From RGDT01 sp964630925 (GTDB lineage Bacteria > Planctomycetota > Planctomycetia > Gemmatales > Gemmataceae), in the NCBI GenBank assembly GCA_964630925.1, contig CAZVZK010000073.1, positions 1 through 51,579 of the forward strand: a DNA stretch of 51,579 bases, read 5' to 3'. Position 1 is the stretch's first letter; each line of letters starts with the position of its first letter. This document shows, piece by piece, positions 25,153 through 33,847 of the stretch. Position numbers and translations under genes: made by a program. A model generated the notes under the pieces. That model was given only the letters and a program-made list of their open reading frames with translations, searched no databases and was not told the origin of the DNA.

Positions 25153-25389
25153 CGGTGATCCCTCCCGTATCATCGTAGCAGCCCGATGCCGTCCGGTAGG
25201 TGACCCTCGCCCAGGGTGGAGGCACATGGACGCCTATCAGTGAAGGAAACGAACCAGGGAAACGAACTTTCCCGCCGCAAGTGTCAGCAACAGAACGACT
25301 TGTGGAAGTTCATTTCCCGACCCCCCTCACACCCCCCCTGCCGCGGCGTCCCGCCTTCGAATGCCCGATCTACTGATGGTGAGGCCGAC

Positions 25390-26715
25390 ATGACCCGACG
25401 CACCCTCATCGCCCTGGTCCTCGCCGCCGTCGCCGTCGTCGGCCTGCTCGGCTGGCGCTTCCTGCGTCCGTCCGGCGACCGCCCACCCATCGCCGGCGAC
25501 GGCGCCCCGGCCCTGGCCGTCGCCGAGGACGAGTGGCCGCGCTTCCGCGGGCCGACGGGGCTGGGCGTCGCCAAGGGCAAGGCGCCCGTGGAGTGGTCCG
25601 CCGACAAGAACCTCCGTTGGAAGACACCGCTGCCGGGGCCGGGATCCTCCAGCCCCATCGTCTGGGGCGGGCGCGTCTGGGTGACGTGCTTCTCCGGCCA
25701 CGACGGCGGCACGCTGCGCCGCCACCTCGTCTGCGTGAATCGTGAGGACGGCAAGGTCCGCTGGACGAAGACCGTCGATGCCGCCCTGCCGGAGGACCAC
25801 TACGGCGGCTTCCTGGCCGAGCACGGCTACGCCAGCAACACGCCCTGCACCGACGGCGAGCGCGTGTACGCCTTCTTCGGCAAGACGGGCGTGATCGCCT
25901 ACACCGTGGACGGCGAGGAGGTGTGGCGTGCCGACGTGGGCAGGCAGTCGTCCGGCCGCCGCTGGGGGTCGGCTGCCAGCCCGATCCTGTACGGCGACCT
26001 GCTCATCGTCAACGCCTCGGAGGAGGGCCGGGCGGTCTTCGCATTCGACAGGAAGACGGGCAAGGAGGTGTGGAAGGCCCCGGCACGCTCGACGGAGCTG
26101 AGCTTCAACACGCCGGTCCTCGTGCCCGTGGCCGGGGGCAAGGTGGAGATGGTGCTGACGGTGCCGGGCCAGATGTGGGGGATGGACCCGCTGACGGGCG
26201 GCCTGCTATGGCACGCGGCCACCGGCCTGGACGGCAACGTGTCGCCGAGCGTCGTGGCGGCGGACGGCGTCGTCTACGCCACGGGCGGCTACAGCCCGAC
26301 GCGCACCGTCGCGGTGAAGGCCGGCGGCAGGGGGGCGGTGACGCCGGAGTGGACGGTGAACGATGCGGCCTACGTCCCGTCGCCGGTGGTCCACGACGGG
26401 CATCTCTACCTCGTCGGGCACGAGGGGAACGCCTTCTGCCTCGACGCGAAGACGGGGGAGCAGAAGGGGAGGCGGCGTGTCGGCGGCGGGGCGAAGGTGT
26501 ACGCTTCGCCGGTCCTTGCCGACGGACGCCTGTACGCGGTGACCCGGCGGGCGGGAACGTTCGTGTTCGAGGCGGCGCCGGGGATGAAGCAGATCGCCGT
26601 GAACAAGTTCGCGGGGGATGAGAGTGATTTCAACGGCTCGCCGGCCGTCAACAAGGGCGAGATGTTCCTGCGGTCGGACCGGTTCCTCTATTGCGTGGGG
26701 GAGAAGAAGGAATGA
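25390..26715 (+). CDS. Membrane-anchored PQQ-like beta-propeller protein (BamB-like)
   Basis: A 441-residue protein with an N-terminal membrane anchor or signal (residues 5-25, LIALVLAAVAVVGLLGWRFL) followed by PQQ-like repeats over the rest. These show DEWPRFRGPTGLGVAKGKAP (the planctomycete-type start), LVCVNREDGKVRWTKTVDA, AFDRKTGKEVWKAPA and CLDAKTGEQKGRRRVGGG. The fold is a propeller like BamB or quinoprotein dehydrogenases, but no PQQ or metal-binding residues are evident, so a structural or binding role in the envelope is more likely. It overlaps the next gene by ATGA, implying coupled translation. Confidence 0.9.
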   Translation: MTRRTLIALVLAAVAVVGLLGWRFLRPSGDRPPIAGDGAPALAVAEDEWPRFRGPTGLGVAKGKAPVEWSADKNLRWKTPLPGPGSSSPIVWGGRVWVTCFSGHDGGTLRRHLVCVNREDGKVRWTKTVDAALPEDHYGGFLAEHGYASNTPCTDGERVYAFFGKTGVIAYTVDGEEVWRADVGRQSSGRRWGSAASPILYGDLLIVNASEEGRAVFAFDRKTGKEVWKAPARSTELSFNTPVLVPVAGGKVEMVLTVPGQMWGMDPLTGGLLWHAATGLDGNVSPSVVAADGVVYATGGYSPTRTVAVKAGGRGAVTPEWTVNDAAYVPSPVVHDGHLYLVGHEGNAFCLDAKTGEQKGRRRVGGGAKVYASPVLADGRLYAVTRRAGTFVFEAAPGMKQIAVNKFAGDESDFNGSPAVNKGEMFLRSDRFLYCVGEKKE

Positions 26716-28268
26716 TCATCGCGCCGCTCGTCCTGGTGTCCGTGATCGCGGCGGGTCCGCCGGACCTCGTCGCGGCCGCCCTGCGCTCGCTGGCGAGCGG
26801 CGACGTGGCGGCGCGTGTGTGGGCCGCGAGCATCCTCGGCCGCGTCGGCCCGCCGGGCGACGACCTGGCCGGCGAGGATGACCTCGCCGTGGCCGCGCTC
26901 CTCCGGGCCAGCGGGCGCGATGCCGACGAAGACGTGCGCGAGGGCGCCATGTCGGCCTTGTGCCGCGTGACGCGCGCGACGCCGACGATCCTCCGTCACT
27001 TCGGCGAGGCCCTGCGCGACGGCCCCGCAGGCAGGCGCAGGGAGGCTGCCTTGCACCTCCACCGCGCCAGCGCCGACGTGATGCCGGCCCTGCGTGTGGC
27101 ACTCTCAGGCCCTGGCCCGCACACGTCAGACTGGCCGCTCCTCATCGCGCGCCGCGTCGGGCCGCGGGCCGTGCCGCTCCTGCCGGCGCTGGTGCTGGCG
27201 CTGCAAGACCCCGACGCGGACACACGGCTGAGCGCCGCATTCGCCGTCCTCCACGTCGCGCCCGGCGTGGCGACGGATCGCGTTGACTCCCTCATCGCCG
27301 ACTACGCCAGGAATTCCGTGACCGTCCTTTCGTGTCTCAGCCCGCCGGACCATGACTTCGGCAGACACTCGGACCTCCCGCGCACTATCGCCGCTCTGGT
27401 GGCCGAGGCCGGCAAGGGTGAGGTGCTTCGGCAGGAGATGGCCCTGGAGATCCTCTGGCAATTCGGGCCGCGCCTGAAGCCGCACGCCGCCGCCCTGCGC
27501 AAGCACCTCGCCTCGCCGCACATCCACGTCCGATTCCGCGCGGCCAAGGCCCTCGTTCTGGCCGGCGACGTGGCGCCCGCCGTCGCGGCCGCCGCGCGGG
27601 AGCTGGACGCCGACGACCCGACCGGCGATTGGCTGATCTTCGCCTCCCAGGCGGGGCCGGCGGCGCGCGACCTCATCCCGCTCCTCCGCAGGCATGCGCG
27701 CGGCGAGGACGCCGGCATGCGCCAACTGGCGGCCAATGCCATCTGGCACGTCGGCATGCGCCGGGAGGGGCTGGCGTCGCTCACGCGGCTGGCCGACGGC
27801 CCGGACAAGGGGATGCGGCCGTTCGCGGCGCGGGCGCTCGGCCGGATCGGCCCGCCCGCCGCCGTGGCGGTGCCGGCGATCCTCCGCGGCCTGCGCGAAG
27901 ACCCGGCTCATTTCCGGGCGTCCGTCCCTGCACTGGCCTCCATCGGCCCGGCCGCGGCGGACGCCGAGCCGGCCCTCCGCTCTGCCCTCAAGCACCCGGA
28001 AGAATGGTTCCGCATCCACGCCGCCGCCGCGCTGCTCAAGATCCGGCCTGGCCACGCCGCCGCGCTCGACGCCCTGCGTGATGTCGCCCATCGCGATCCG
28101 GAGCTGTTGCCGCACGCCCTGCGTGTCATTGCCGACGCTGGCCCGGCGGCGCATGTGGCGGCCGCGTGGGTGCGTCGGCTCCTGCGGCACCCCGAGGACG
28201 GCAGGTTCGCCTCGACGGCGCTCTGGAAGATCGACCCCGACGCCGCCCGCAAGGCCGGCGCGTGGTAG
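26712..28268 (+). CDS. HEAT-repeat protein
   Basis: A 518-residue protein of tandem HEAT repeats (PBS-lyase-like) over nearly the whole length. Examples are GDVAARVWAASILGRVGPPG, HVRFRAAKALVLAGDVAPAV, MRPFAARALGRIGPPAAVAV and EEWFRIHAAAALLKIRPGHA. The first 16 residues are hydrophobic (MIIAPLVLVSVIAAGPP), suggesting export. ATG 26712 overlaps the stop of the propeller gene (ATGA) with AAGAAGGA as ribosome binding site. Propeller plus HEAT solenoid in one operon suggests a two-protein envelope scaffold (inference). Confidence 0.9.
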   Translation: MIIAPLVLVSVIAAGPPDLVAAALRSLASGDVAARVWAASILGRVGPPGDDLAGEDDLAVAALLRASGRDADEDVREGAMSALCRVTRATPTILRHFGEALRDGPAGRRREAALHLHRASADVMPALRVALSGPGPHTSDWPLLIARRVGPRAVPLLPALVLALQDPDADTRLSAAFAVLHVAPGVATDRVDSLIADYARNSVTVLSCLSPPDHDFGRHSDLPRTIAALVAEAGKGEVLRQEMALEILWQFGPRLKPHAAALRKHLASPHIHVRFRAAKALVLAGDVAPAVAAAARELDADDPTGDWLIFASQAGPAARDLIPLLRRHARGEDAGMRQLAANAIWHVGMRREGLASLTRLADGPDKGMRPFAARALGRIGPPAAVAVPAILRGLREDPAHFRASVPALASIGPAAADAEPALRSALKHPEEWFRIHAAAALLKIRPGHAAALDALRDVAHRDPELLPHALRVIADAGPAAHVAAAWVRRLLRHPEDGRFASTALWKIDPDAARKAGAW

Positions 28269-28313
28269 TTCCGCCTCCGTCGCTACAATGCCTCCACCCC
28301 CGGAGGCCCCGCC

Positions 28314-29309
28314 ATGCTCCTCTTCCTGCTCGCCGCCCTCCACGCCGCACCGCCCAACCACCGCGACGCGGACCGCGTCCTCCGCGAGGTCGCCGGCAAC
28401 GCCGAGTACCTCCGTGGCGTCCCCAAGAAGTTCGGCGCCGTCGTCAGGATCGACGGCAACACCGTCACCCTCCGCTTCGACAAGGACAAGGCCGATACCA
28501 CCTGGCCGCTGATCGACGACGCCGAGGTGAAGGTTTCCGGCTGGTGGGGCCGGGCGGCGCAGATCAAGGCCGGCACGCGCGTGTGGGCGTGGATGAAGAC
28601 CGACCGCAAGAACAAGCCCGTCGCCATCGCCATGCTCGCCGACGACGTCAGCCAGAAGGACATCCACGGCACCCTGAAGGACGCCGACAAGCCGGCCTTC
28701 GAGAAGGCCCGCGACGCCCAGCGCCTCTGGCTACGTGGCTCCTGGCTCAAGGACGGCGTCCCCGGCTCCGTGGCCTTCGTCCACGTCTTCTCCGGCGAGA
28801 TGGACTTCCTCATCGATCACGAGGCGATGCGTTGGGCACGCTGGCTCCAGAAGGGCGACAAGGTGCGTCTCATGGACGACCCGCCCATCGACGCCGTCGT
28901 CAAGTCCACCACGCCGTGGCGCGAGCGTACGCTGTTGCGCCTGGTGGCCAGGCCGCGCGACCTGACCGGCCTGAAGGCCGGCCTGCGGCTGGGCCTCAAG
29001 ATGGACGCCCCGCCGCCATCCGTCGAGGCCGACAAGTTCCCGCCGGACATGGACAGGCCGCGTGGCCGCGAGGAGCGGATCGAGTGGTTCCTGGCCAGCG
29101 TCTACTGCACCTGCGGCGTGCGTGGCGACACCTGCACCGGCATGTTCTACACCCTCGCGAGCTGCAACCCCAACGGCTGCGGCCAGCCGAACTCCATGCG
29201 GAAGAAGCTGGCGAAGCTCATCGACGCGAAGCTGACGGACCGGCAGATCATGGAGCGTCTGCTCAAGGAGGAGGGGCTCGGCCTGTTCCACCCGCACCTG
29301 CTGCCGTGA
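28314..29309 (+). CDS. Secreted protein with CcmH/NrfF-like cysteine-rich C-terminus
   Basis: A 331-residue protein. A very short signal peptide (MLLFLLAALHAAP) is followed by a beta-rich region (about 25-110, GAVVRIDGNTVTLRFDKDKA) and a second similar one (about 150-240). The last 75 residues (EERIEWFLASVYCTCGV ... CNPNGCG ... KKLAKLIDAKLTDRQIMERL) follow the CcmH/NrfF pattern of a Cys pair in a helical hairpin and a helix that ends in 'ltD.qI...l..e.G'. CcmH-type proteins reduce apocytochrome c for haem attachment. Here there are four Cys in a wider, unusual layout, so the redox role is an inference. GGAGG precedes the ATG. Confidence 0.7.
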   Translation: MLLFLLAALHAAPPNHRDADRVLREVAGNAEYLRGVPKKFGAVVRIDGNTVTLRFDKDKADTTWPLIDDAEVKVSGWWGRAAQIKAGTRVWAWMKTDRKNKPVAIAMLADDVSQKDIHGTLKDADKPAFEKARDAQRLWLRGSWLKDGVPGSVAFVHVFSGEMDFLIDHEAMRWARWLQKGDKVRLMDDPPIDAVVKSTTPWRERTLLRLVARPRDLTGLKAGLRLGLKMDAPPPSVEADKFPPDMDRPRGREERIEWFLASVYCTCGVRGDTCTGMFYTLASCNPNGCGQPNSMRKKLAKLIDAKLTDRQIMERLLKEEGLGLFHPHLLP

Positions 29310-29393
29310 CCCTCGCCTGGGCGGGGGAATCCGGCTTGCCGTCGGGCAGCCGGCTCCCCAAAACAAGGGGAACGCCCCTTGCCCGAGCGCCCG

Positions 29394-31502
<2,109 letters not shown>

Positions 31503-31505
31503 AGT

Positions 31506-31784
31506 ATGGCCGTCTCAGTCAGCATCGACAAGCCCATCGGCCCCGTGGCCGGCGGGAACGTCATCATCACGGGCCGGGCGACCCCCGCGTCCACCGTCCG
31601 CGTCACCATCGTCCCCGTCGCCACCGCCGACCCGCCCCAGGCCTCCGGCCTGATCACCGCCGACGGCGCCGGCGCCTGGAGCGCGTTCTTCGGCGGCCTG
31701 GGGGCCGGAGTCCGCTGGGGCGTCCTCGCCACCGCCAACGCCACCGGCGTCCACGACTCCGACAGCCAGGAGTTCATGTCCTGA
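31506..31784 (+). CDS. Small Ig-like domain protein
   Basis: A 92-residue protein starting 3 nt after the kinase stop, with AAGGAG inside the end of the kinase gene. The sequence (VSIDKPIGPVAGGNVIITGR and VRVTIVPVATAD) reads as a single bacterial Ig-like beta-sandwich. No signal peptide is seen. The tight spacing makes it part of the kinase operon; it could be a substrate or ligand of the kinase (inference). Confidence 0.7.
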   Translation: MAVSVSIDKPIGPVAGGNVIITGRATPASTVRVTIVPVATADPPQASGLITADGAGAWSAFFGGLGAGVRWGVLATANATGVHDSDSQEFMS

Positions 31785-31831
31785 CCCCCTCCCCCGGCGC
31801 AGGACGGCGTCGGCCCGCCACAACCCCCCAC

Positions 31832-32060
31832 ATGATCACCCTCCCCTTCCTCGCCGCCCTCGAGCCGGCCCGGCCGCGTCCTCATCGCCGGCGCCGGCGG
31901 GGGCTTCGACGTGTTCCGCGGCCTGCCCCTCTACTCCGCCCTCCGCGACGCCGGCAAGTCGCCCTTCCTCGCCAACTTGTCGTTCACCACCCTCAACACC
32001 TGCCGGGCAATCGTCGTGCTGCTCGGCCCAGGCCGCCCCGTCAGCAGGCAACAGGAGTAG
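31832..32060 (+). pseudogene. DUF1152 protein remnant
   Basis: MITLPFLAALEPA at 31832 is followed, one frame later, by GRVLIAGAGGGFDVFRGLPL and YSALRDAGKSPFLANLSFTT, the characteristic N-terminus of DUF1152 proteins. The remaining roughly 250 residues are absent: similarity stops near 31995 and a TAG ends the frame at 32058-32060. A single-base shift near 31870 and the truncation make this a dead gene. Confidence 0.7.
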
Positions 32061-32289
32061 GACGAGTATCCGGACCGACCCCGACCCCCGTCTCGCGCAG
32101 GATATCTGATCGCGTGAACGGTCATGTCGATGCCGTCGTCGAAGTCCCGCACGCGACAGCTCACGACGCACCGGCCTGCGATGGCCCGGATGGAGGCGCG
32201 GGACAACGACCCCTGGACGGCGCGACTTGATCAACACGTCACCGGCCTCCGGGCTCCTCGCGCGCTGCCCGCCAGCCACCGGAGGATAA
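32061..32289. other. Intergenic remnant DNA
   Basis: About 230 nt between the DUF1152 remnant and the MITE-like element. The minus strand is open from 32206 (RAIAGRCVVSCRVRDFDDGI ...), which looks faintly protein-like but has no family match and no start context. Nothing else is supported. Confidence 0.4.
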
Positions 32290-32440
32290 TAGAGTCGGTG
32301 CGCAATAGCGGCCAAGGGCCGTTTAACTCCTTGTCCTACTTGCAGTTGCGTCGAGATCTGAGCGCGTGGCCAGTTCTGGCCGTAACAACTTGCAGCCAAA
32401 CGTTTTGTGACGAGTGACCCCGTATTGCGCACCGACTCTA
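32290..32440. mobile_element. MITE-like element with 18-bp perfect inverted ends and TA flanks
   Basis: TAGAGTCGGTGCGCAATA (32290-32307) is repeated in perfect inverse at 32423-32440. The outermost TA on each side fits a TA target-site duplication, leaving 16-bp terminal repeats GAGTCGGTGCGCAATA. The 151-bp interior has no ORF. TA duplication and short ends are typical of non-autonomous derivatives of IS630/Tc1-mariner elements. Confidence 0.8.
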
Positions 32441-32490
32441 ATGAGGAGGCGGGGGGCGATGCGGTTCGGAGGTGACGACCTGGGTCGTCG

Positions 32491-32802
32491 TCACGAAGGG
32501 CGTGCCCAGGCGAAGCGATGCAAGAGCGTGAAGGCCCCGAAGAGCAGCGCCGTGAGCAGGCCGCAGACGGCCGCGAGCCTGTAAGAGTGGCCGAGTTTGT
32601 CTTCCATCCCCAGCTTCCCCGGCCGGGACACGGCAACGAGCCCGGGGAAGAGAGACGCGGCGAGGAAGGCGAGGGGGAAGCCGACCAGGGCCGACACCAT
32701 CATCAGCAACCCCGCCCCGACAGTCACAACGACGCGCAGGATCTCCCAGACACCCTTTGTGCCGGGCTTCACCCCGCCAGCCATCTCCGAGGGCTCAGGC
32801 AC
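32491..32802 (-). CDS. Small membrane protein, two TM helices
   Basis: A 103-residue protein from GTG 32802 (GAGGAG about 10-14 nt upstream; the alternative ATG 32784 has GGAG directly against it and is less likely). Two hydrophobic helices are visible at about residues 20-52 (VWEILRVVVTVGAGLLMMVS, then ALVGFPLAFLAASLF) and 74-95 (LAAVCGLLTALLFGAFTLLH). No recognised family. It lies 29 nt downstream of the split tRNA-Arg gene on the same strand and may be expressed by read-through from the tRNA promoter. Confidence 0.6.
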   Translation of the reverse strand: MPEPSEMAGGVKPGTKGVWEILRVVVTVGAGLLMMVSALVGFPLAFLAASLFPGLVAVSRPGKLGMEDKLGHSYRLAAVCGLLTALLFGAFTLLHRFAWARPS

Positions 32803-33046
32803 GGTTCGCCCTCTCCTCGCTCGATGCCCAATACCCCCGGCAGGATTCGAACCTGCGACCACCGGTTTCGTCCCACTTCGGCTTTAGCCGCCGCCCGGAG
32901 GCGTTCGTGGGCTGGACTGTCTCTTCGCCATGCCATCCTTGGTTTAGGCGGCGGCCGTACAGTCTCTGCACGAGGACATTGACGAGGGGCCGAAGCAGTT
33001 GATATCGTTCAACCCGTCCCAGCGTCACGCCTCGCTCAGGATTGCC

Positions 33047-33508
33047 ATGACCGCGTGCCCGGTTTGCGGTAGGGAGACCAACAACCCTCGTTTCTGTTCG
33101 CGGTCATGCGCCGCGAAAAGGAACAATGTGTTGGCCCCGAAGCGGCGGAAGGAAGGCAGATGCGCCGTCTGCGAGCAACAGGTGCCGAGACGGAACAAGT
33201 ACTGCGATTCCCACCGCCCCAAGGCACTCGACCGCTCTCAACCCATCGGGAGTATCGCGGACGACTCCGAGCATCGTGCTTGTCGTCATGCCCGCCTGAG
33301 GCAGGACGCCCGTCGGGCGTACCTGGCCTCGTACCCCGTGAGGTGTGTCCGCTGCGGCTATGACAAACACATCGAGGTCTGCCATCGAAGCCCACTCACG
33401 GGCTTCCCGCTCGACACACCCATCTCAGTGGTCAACTCGCTCGACAACCTCATCGGGCTGTGTCCGAACTGTCACTGGGAGCTGGATAACGGCCACTTGC
33501 GGCTTTAG
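33047..33508 (+). CDS. HNH endonuclease encoded antisense inside the group I intron
   Basis: A 153-residue protein from ATG 33047 (a longer TTG 32999 start is possible). It has three Cys-pair zinc-binding clusters: ACPVCGRE ... RFCSRSCAA (residues 3-22), CAVCEQQ ... KYCDSH (about 39-56), and the C-terminal HNH ββα-metal core CVRCGYDKHIEVCHRSP ... NLIGLCPNCHWELDNGH. The position inside the intron, on the strand opposite to the tRNA, marks it as a probable homing endonuclease that would spread the intron to intronless tRNA-Arg genes. The stop codon falls just inside the 5' half of the intron core. It must be expressed from a plus-strand promoter, independent of the tRNA. Confidence 0.88.
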   Translation: MTACPVCGRETNNPRFCSRSCAAKRNNVLAPKRRKEGRCAVCEQQVPRRNKYCDSHRPKALDRSQPIGSIADDSEHRACRHARLRQDARRAYLASYPVRCVRCGYDKHIEVCHRSPLTGFPLDTPISVVNSLDNLIGLCPNCHWELDNGHLRL

Positions 33509-33530
33509 GTTTTCCTGATCAGGCCACATT

Positions 33531-33555
33531 CACCGCGTGGTTTCCCCTCGCGGTG
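33531..33555 (-). promoter_or_regulatory. Hairpin placing the intron guide sequence in a loop
   Basis: CACCGCG/CGCGGTG form a perfect 7-bp stem. Its 11-nt loop contains the internal guide sequence that pairs with the 5' exon in P1. It could be a normal peripheral stem or an alternative fold competing with P1. Confidence 0.45.
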
Positions 33556-33617
33556 CCCAATTGTTGACTAGGAAACCGATGCTCTATCCCCTGAGCTACG
33601 GGGGCATCTCATCGATC

Positions 33618-33646
33618 ATCATAGGGGGAGGCCCCGCCCCCCGCAA
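33618..33646 (-). promoter_or_regulatory. Promoter of tRNA-Arg(CCU)
   Basis: On the minus strand TTGCGG (33646-33641), 17-nt spacer, TATGAT (33623-33618), 12 nt before the first tRNA base at 33605. The -10 box matches five of six. Confidence 0.55.
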
Positions 33647-33725
33647 GCCGTCCCGCCGCCCGGTGATGTCTGGGCGGGCTGGATCGTCTTTGCGGATAGG
33701 GCGGGATGTCCGGGTCGGGCACGCC

Positions 33726-33755
33726 TTGACGCGCATCCCCCCTCCGGACAACAAT
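33726..33755 (+). promoter_or_regulatory. Candidate promoter of the S41 protease gene
   Basis: TTGACG (33726-33731), 18-nt spacer, AACAAT (33750-33755), about 90 nt before ATG 33848. Five of six -35 bases match; the -10 box is weaker. Confidence 0.4.
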
Positions 33756-33847
33756 AGGACAGATGGCTGACGCCCCGACGCGGTTCGCCCACTTCCACCC
33801 ACCGGCAACGAAGCCACCGGCCTTCGCGGACAAAGGACCCCAATCTC

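Larger units (their letters stand above)
32869..33569 (-). ncRNA. Group I intron in tRNA-Arg(CCU)
   Basis: A 701-nt intron. P1: exon GGUUUCCU pairs perfectly with the internal guide GGGAAACC (minus strand, about 33538-33546), with the conserved U-G wobble at the 5' splice site. The core is recognisable: GTGCAGAGACTGTACGG (minus strand, 32971-32955) and AAGAGACAGTCC (32925-32914) form P7 by GACTGT/ACAGTC, like cyanobacterial tRNA introns. P3 can form from GTGGCC and GGCCGC. A P9 stem CCCAC/GTGGG precedes the terminal G (32869). All key parts look intact, so self-splicing is likely. An HNH gene lies inside on the opposite strand. Confidence 0.92.
32832..33605 (-). tRNA. tRNA-Arg(CCU), interrupted by a group I intron
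   Basis: The 5' exon is 33605-33570: acceptor GCCCCCG, TA, D-arm GCTC/GAGC, anticodon stem TCGGT, TT and anticodon CCT. The 3' exon is 32868-32832: AA, ACCGG, variable TGGTC, T-arm GCAGG-TTCGAAT-CCTGC, acceptor CGGGGGT, discriminator A. Joined, they give a normal 73-nt tRNA with all stems paired (G1-U72 and U27-G43 wobbles); CCA is not encoded. The gene is split directly 3' of the anticodon (after position 36) by 701 nt. Group I introns are known at tRNA-Arg(CCU) in Agrobacterium and in cyanobacterial tRNA-Leu, so the family precedent is good. Confidence 0.93.
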
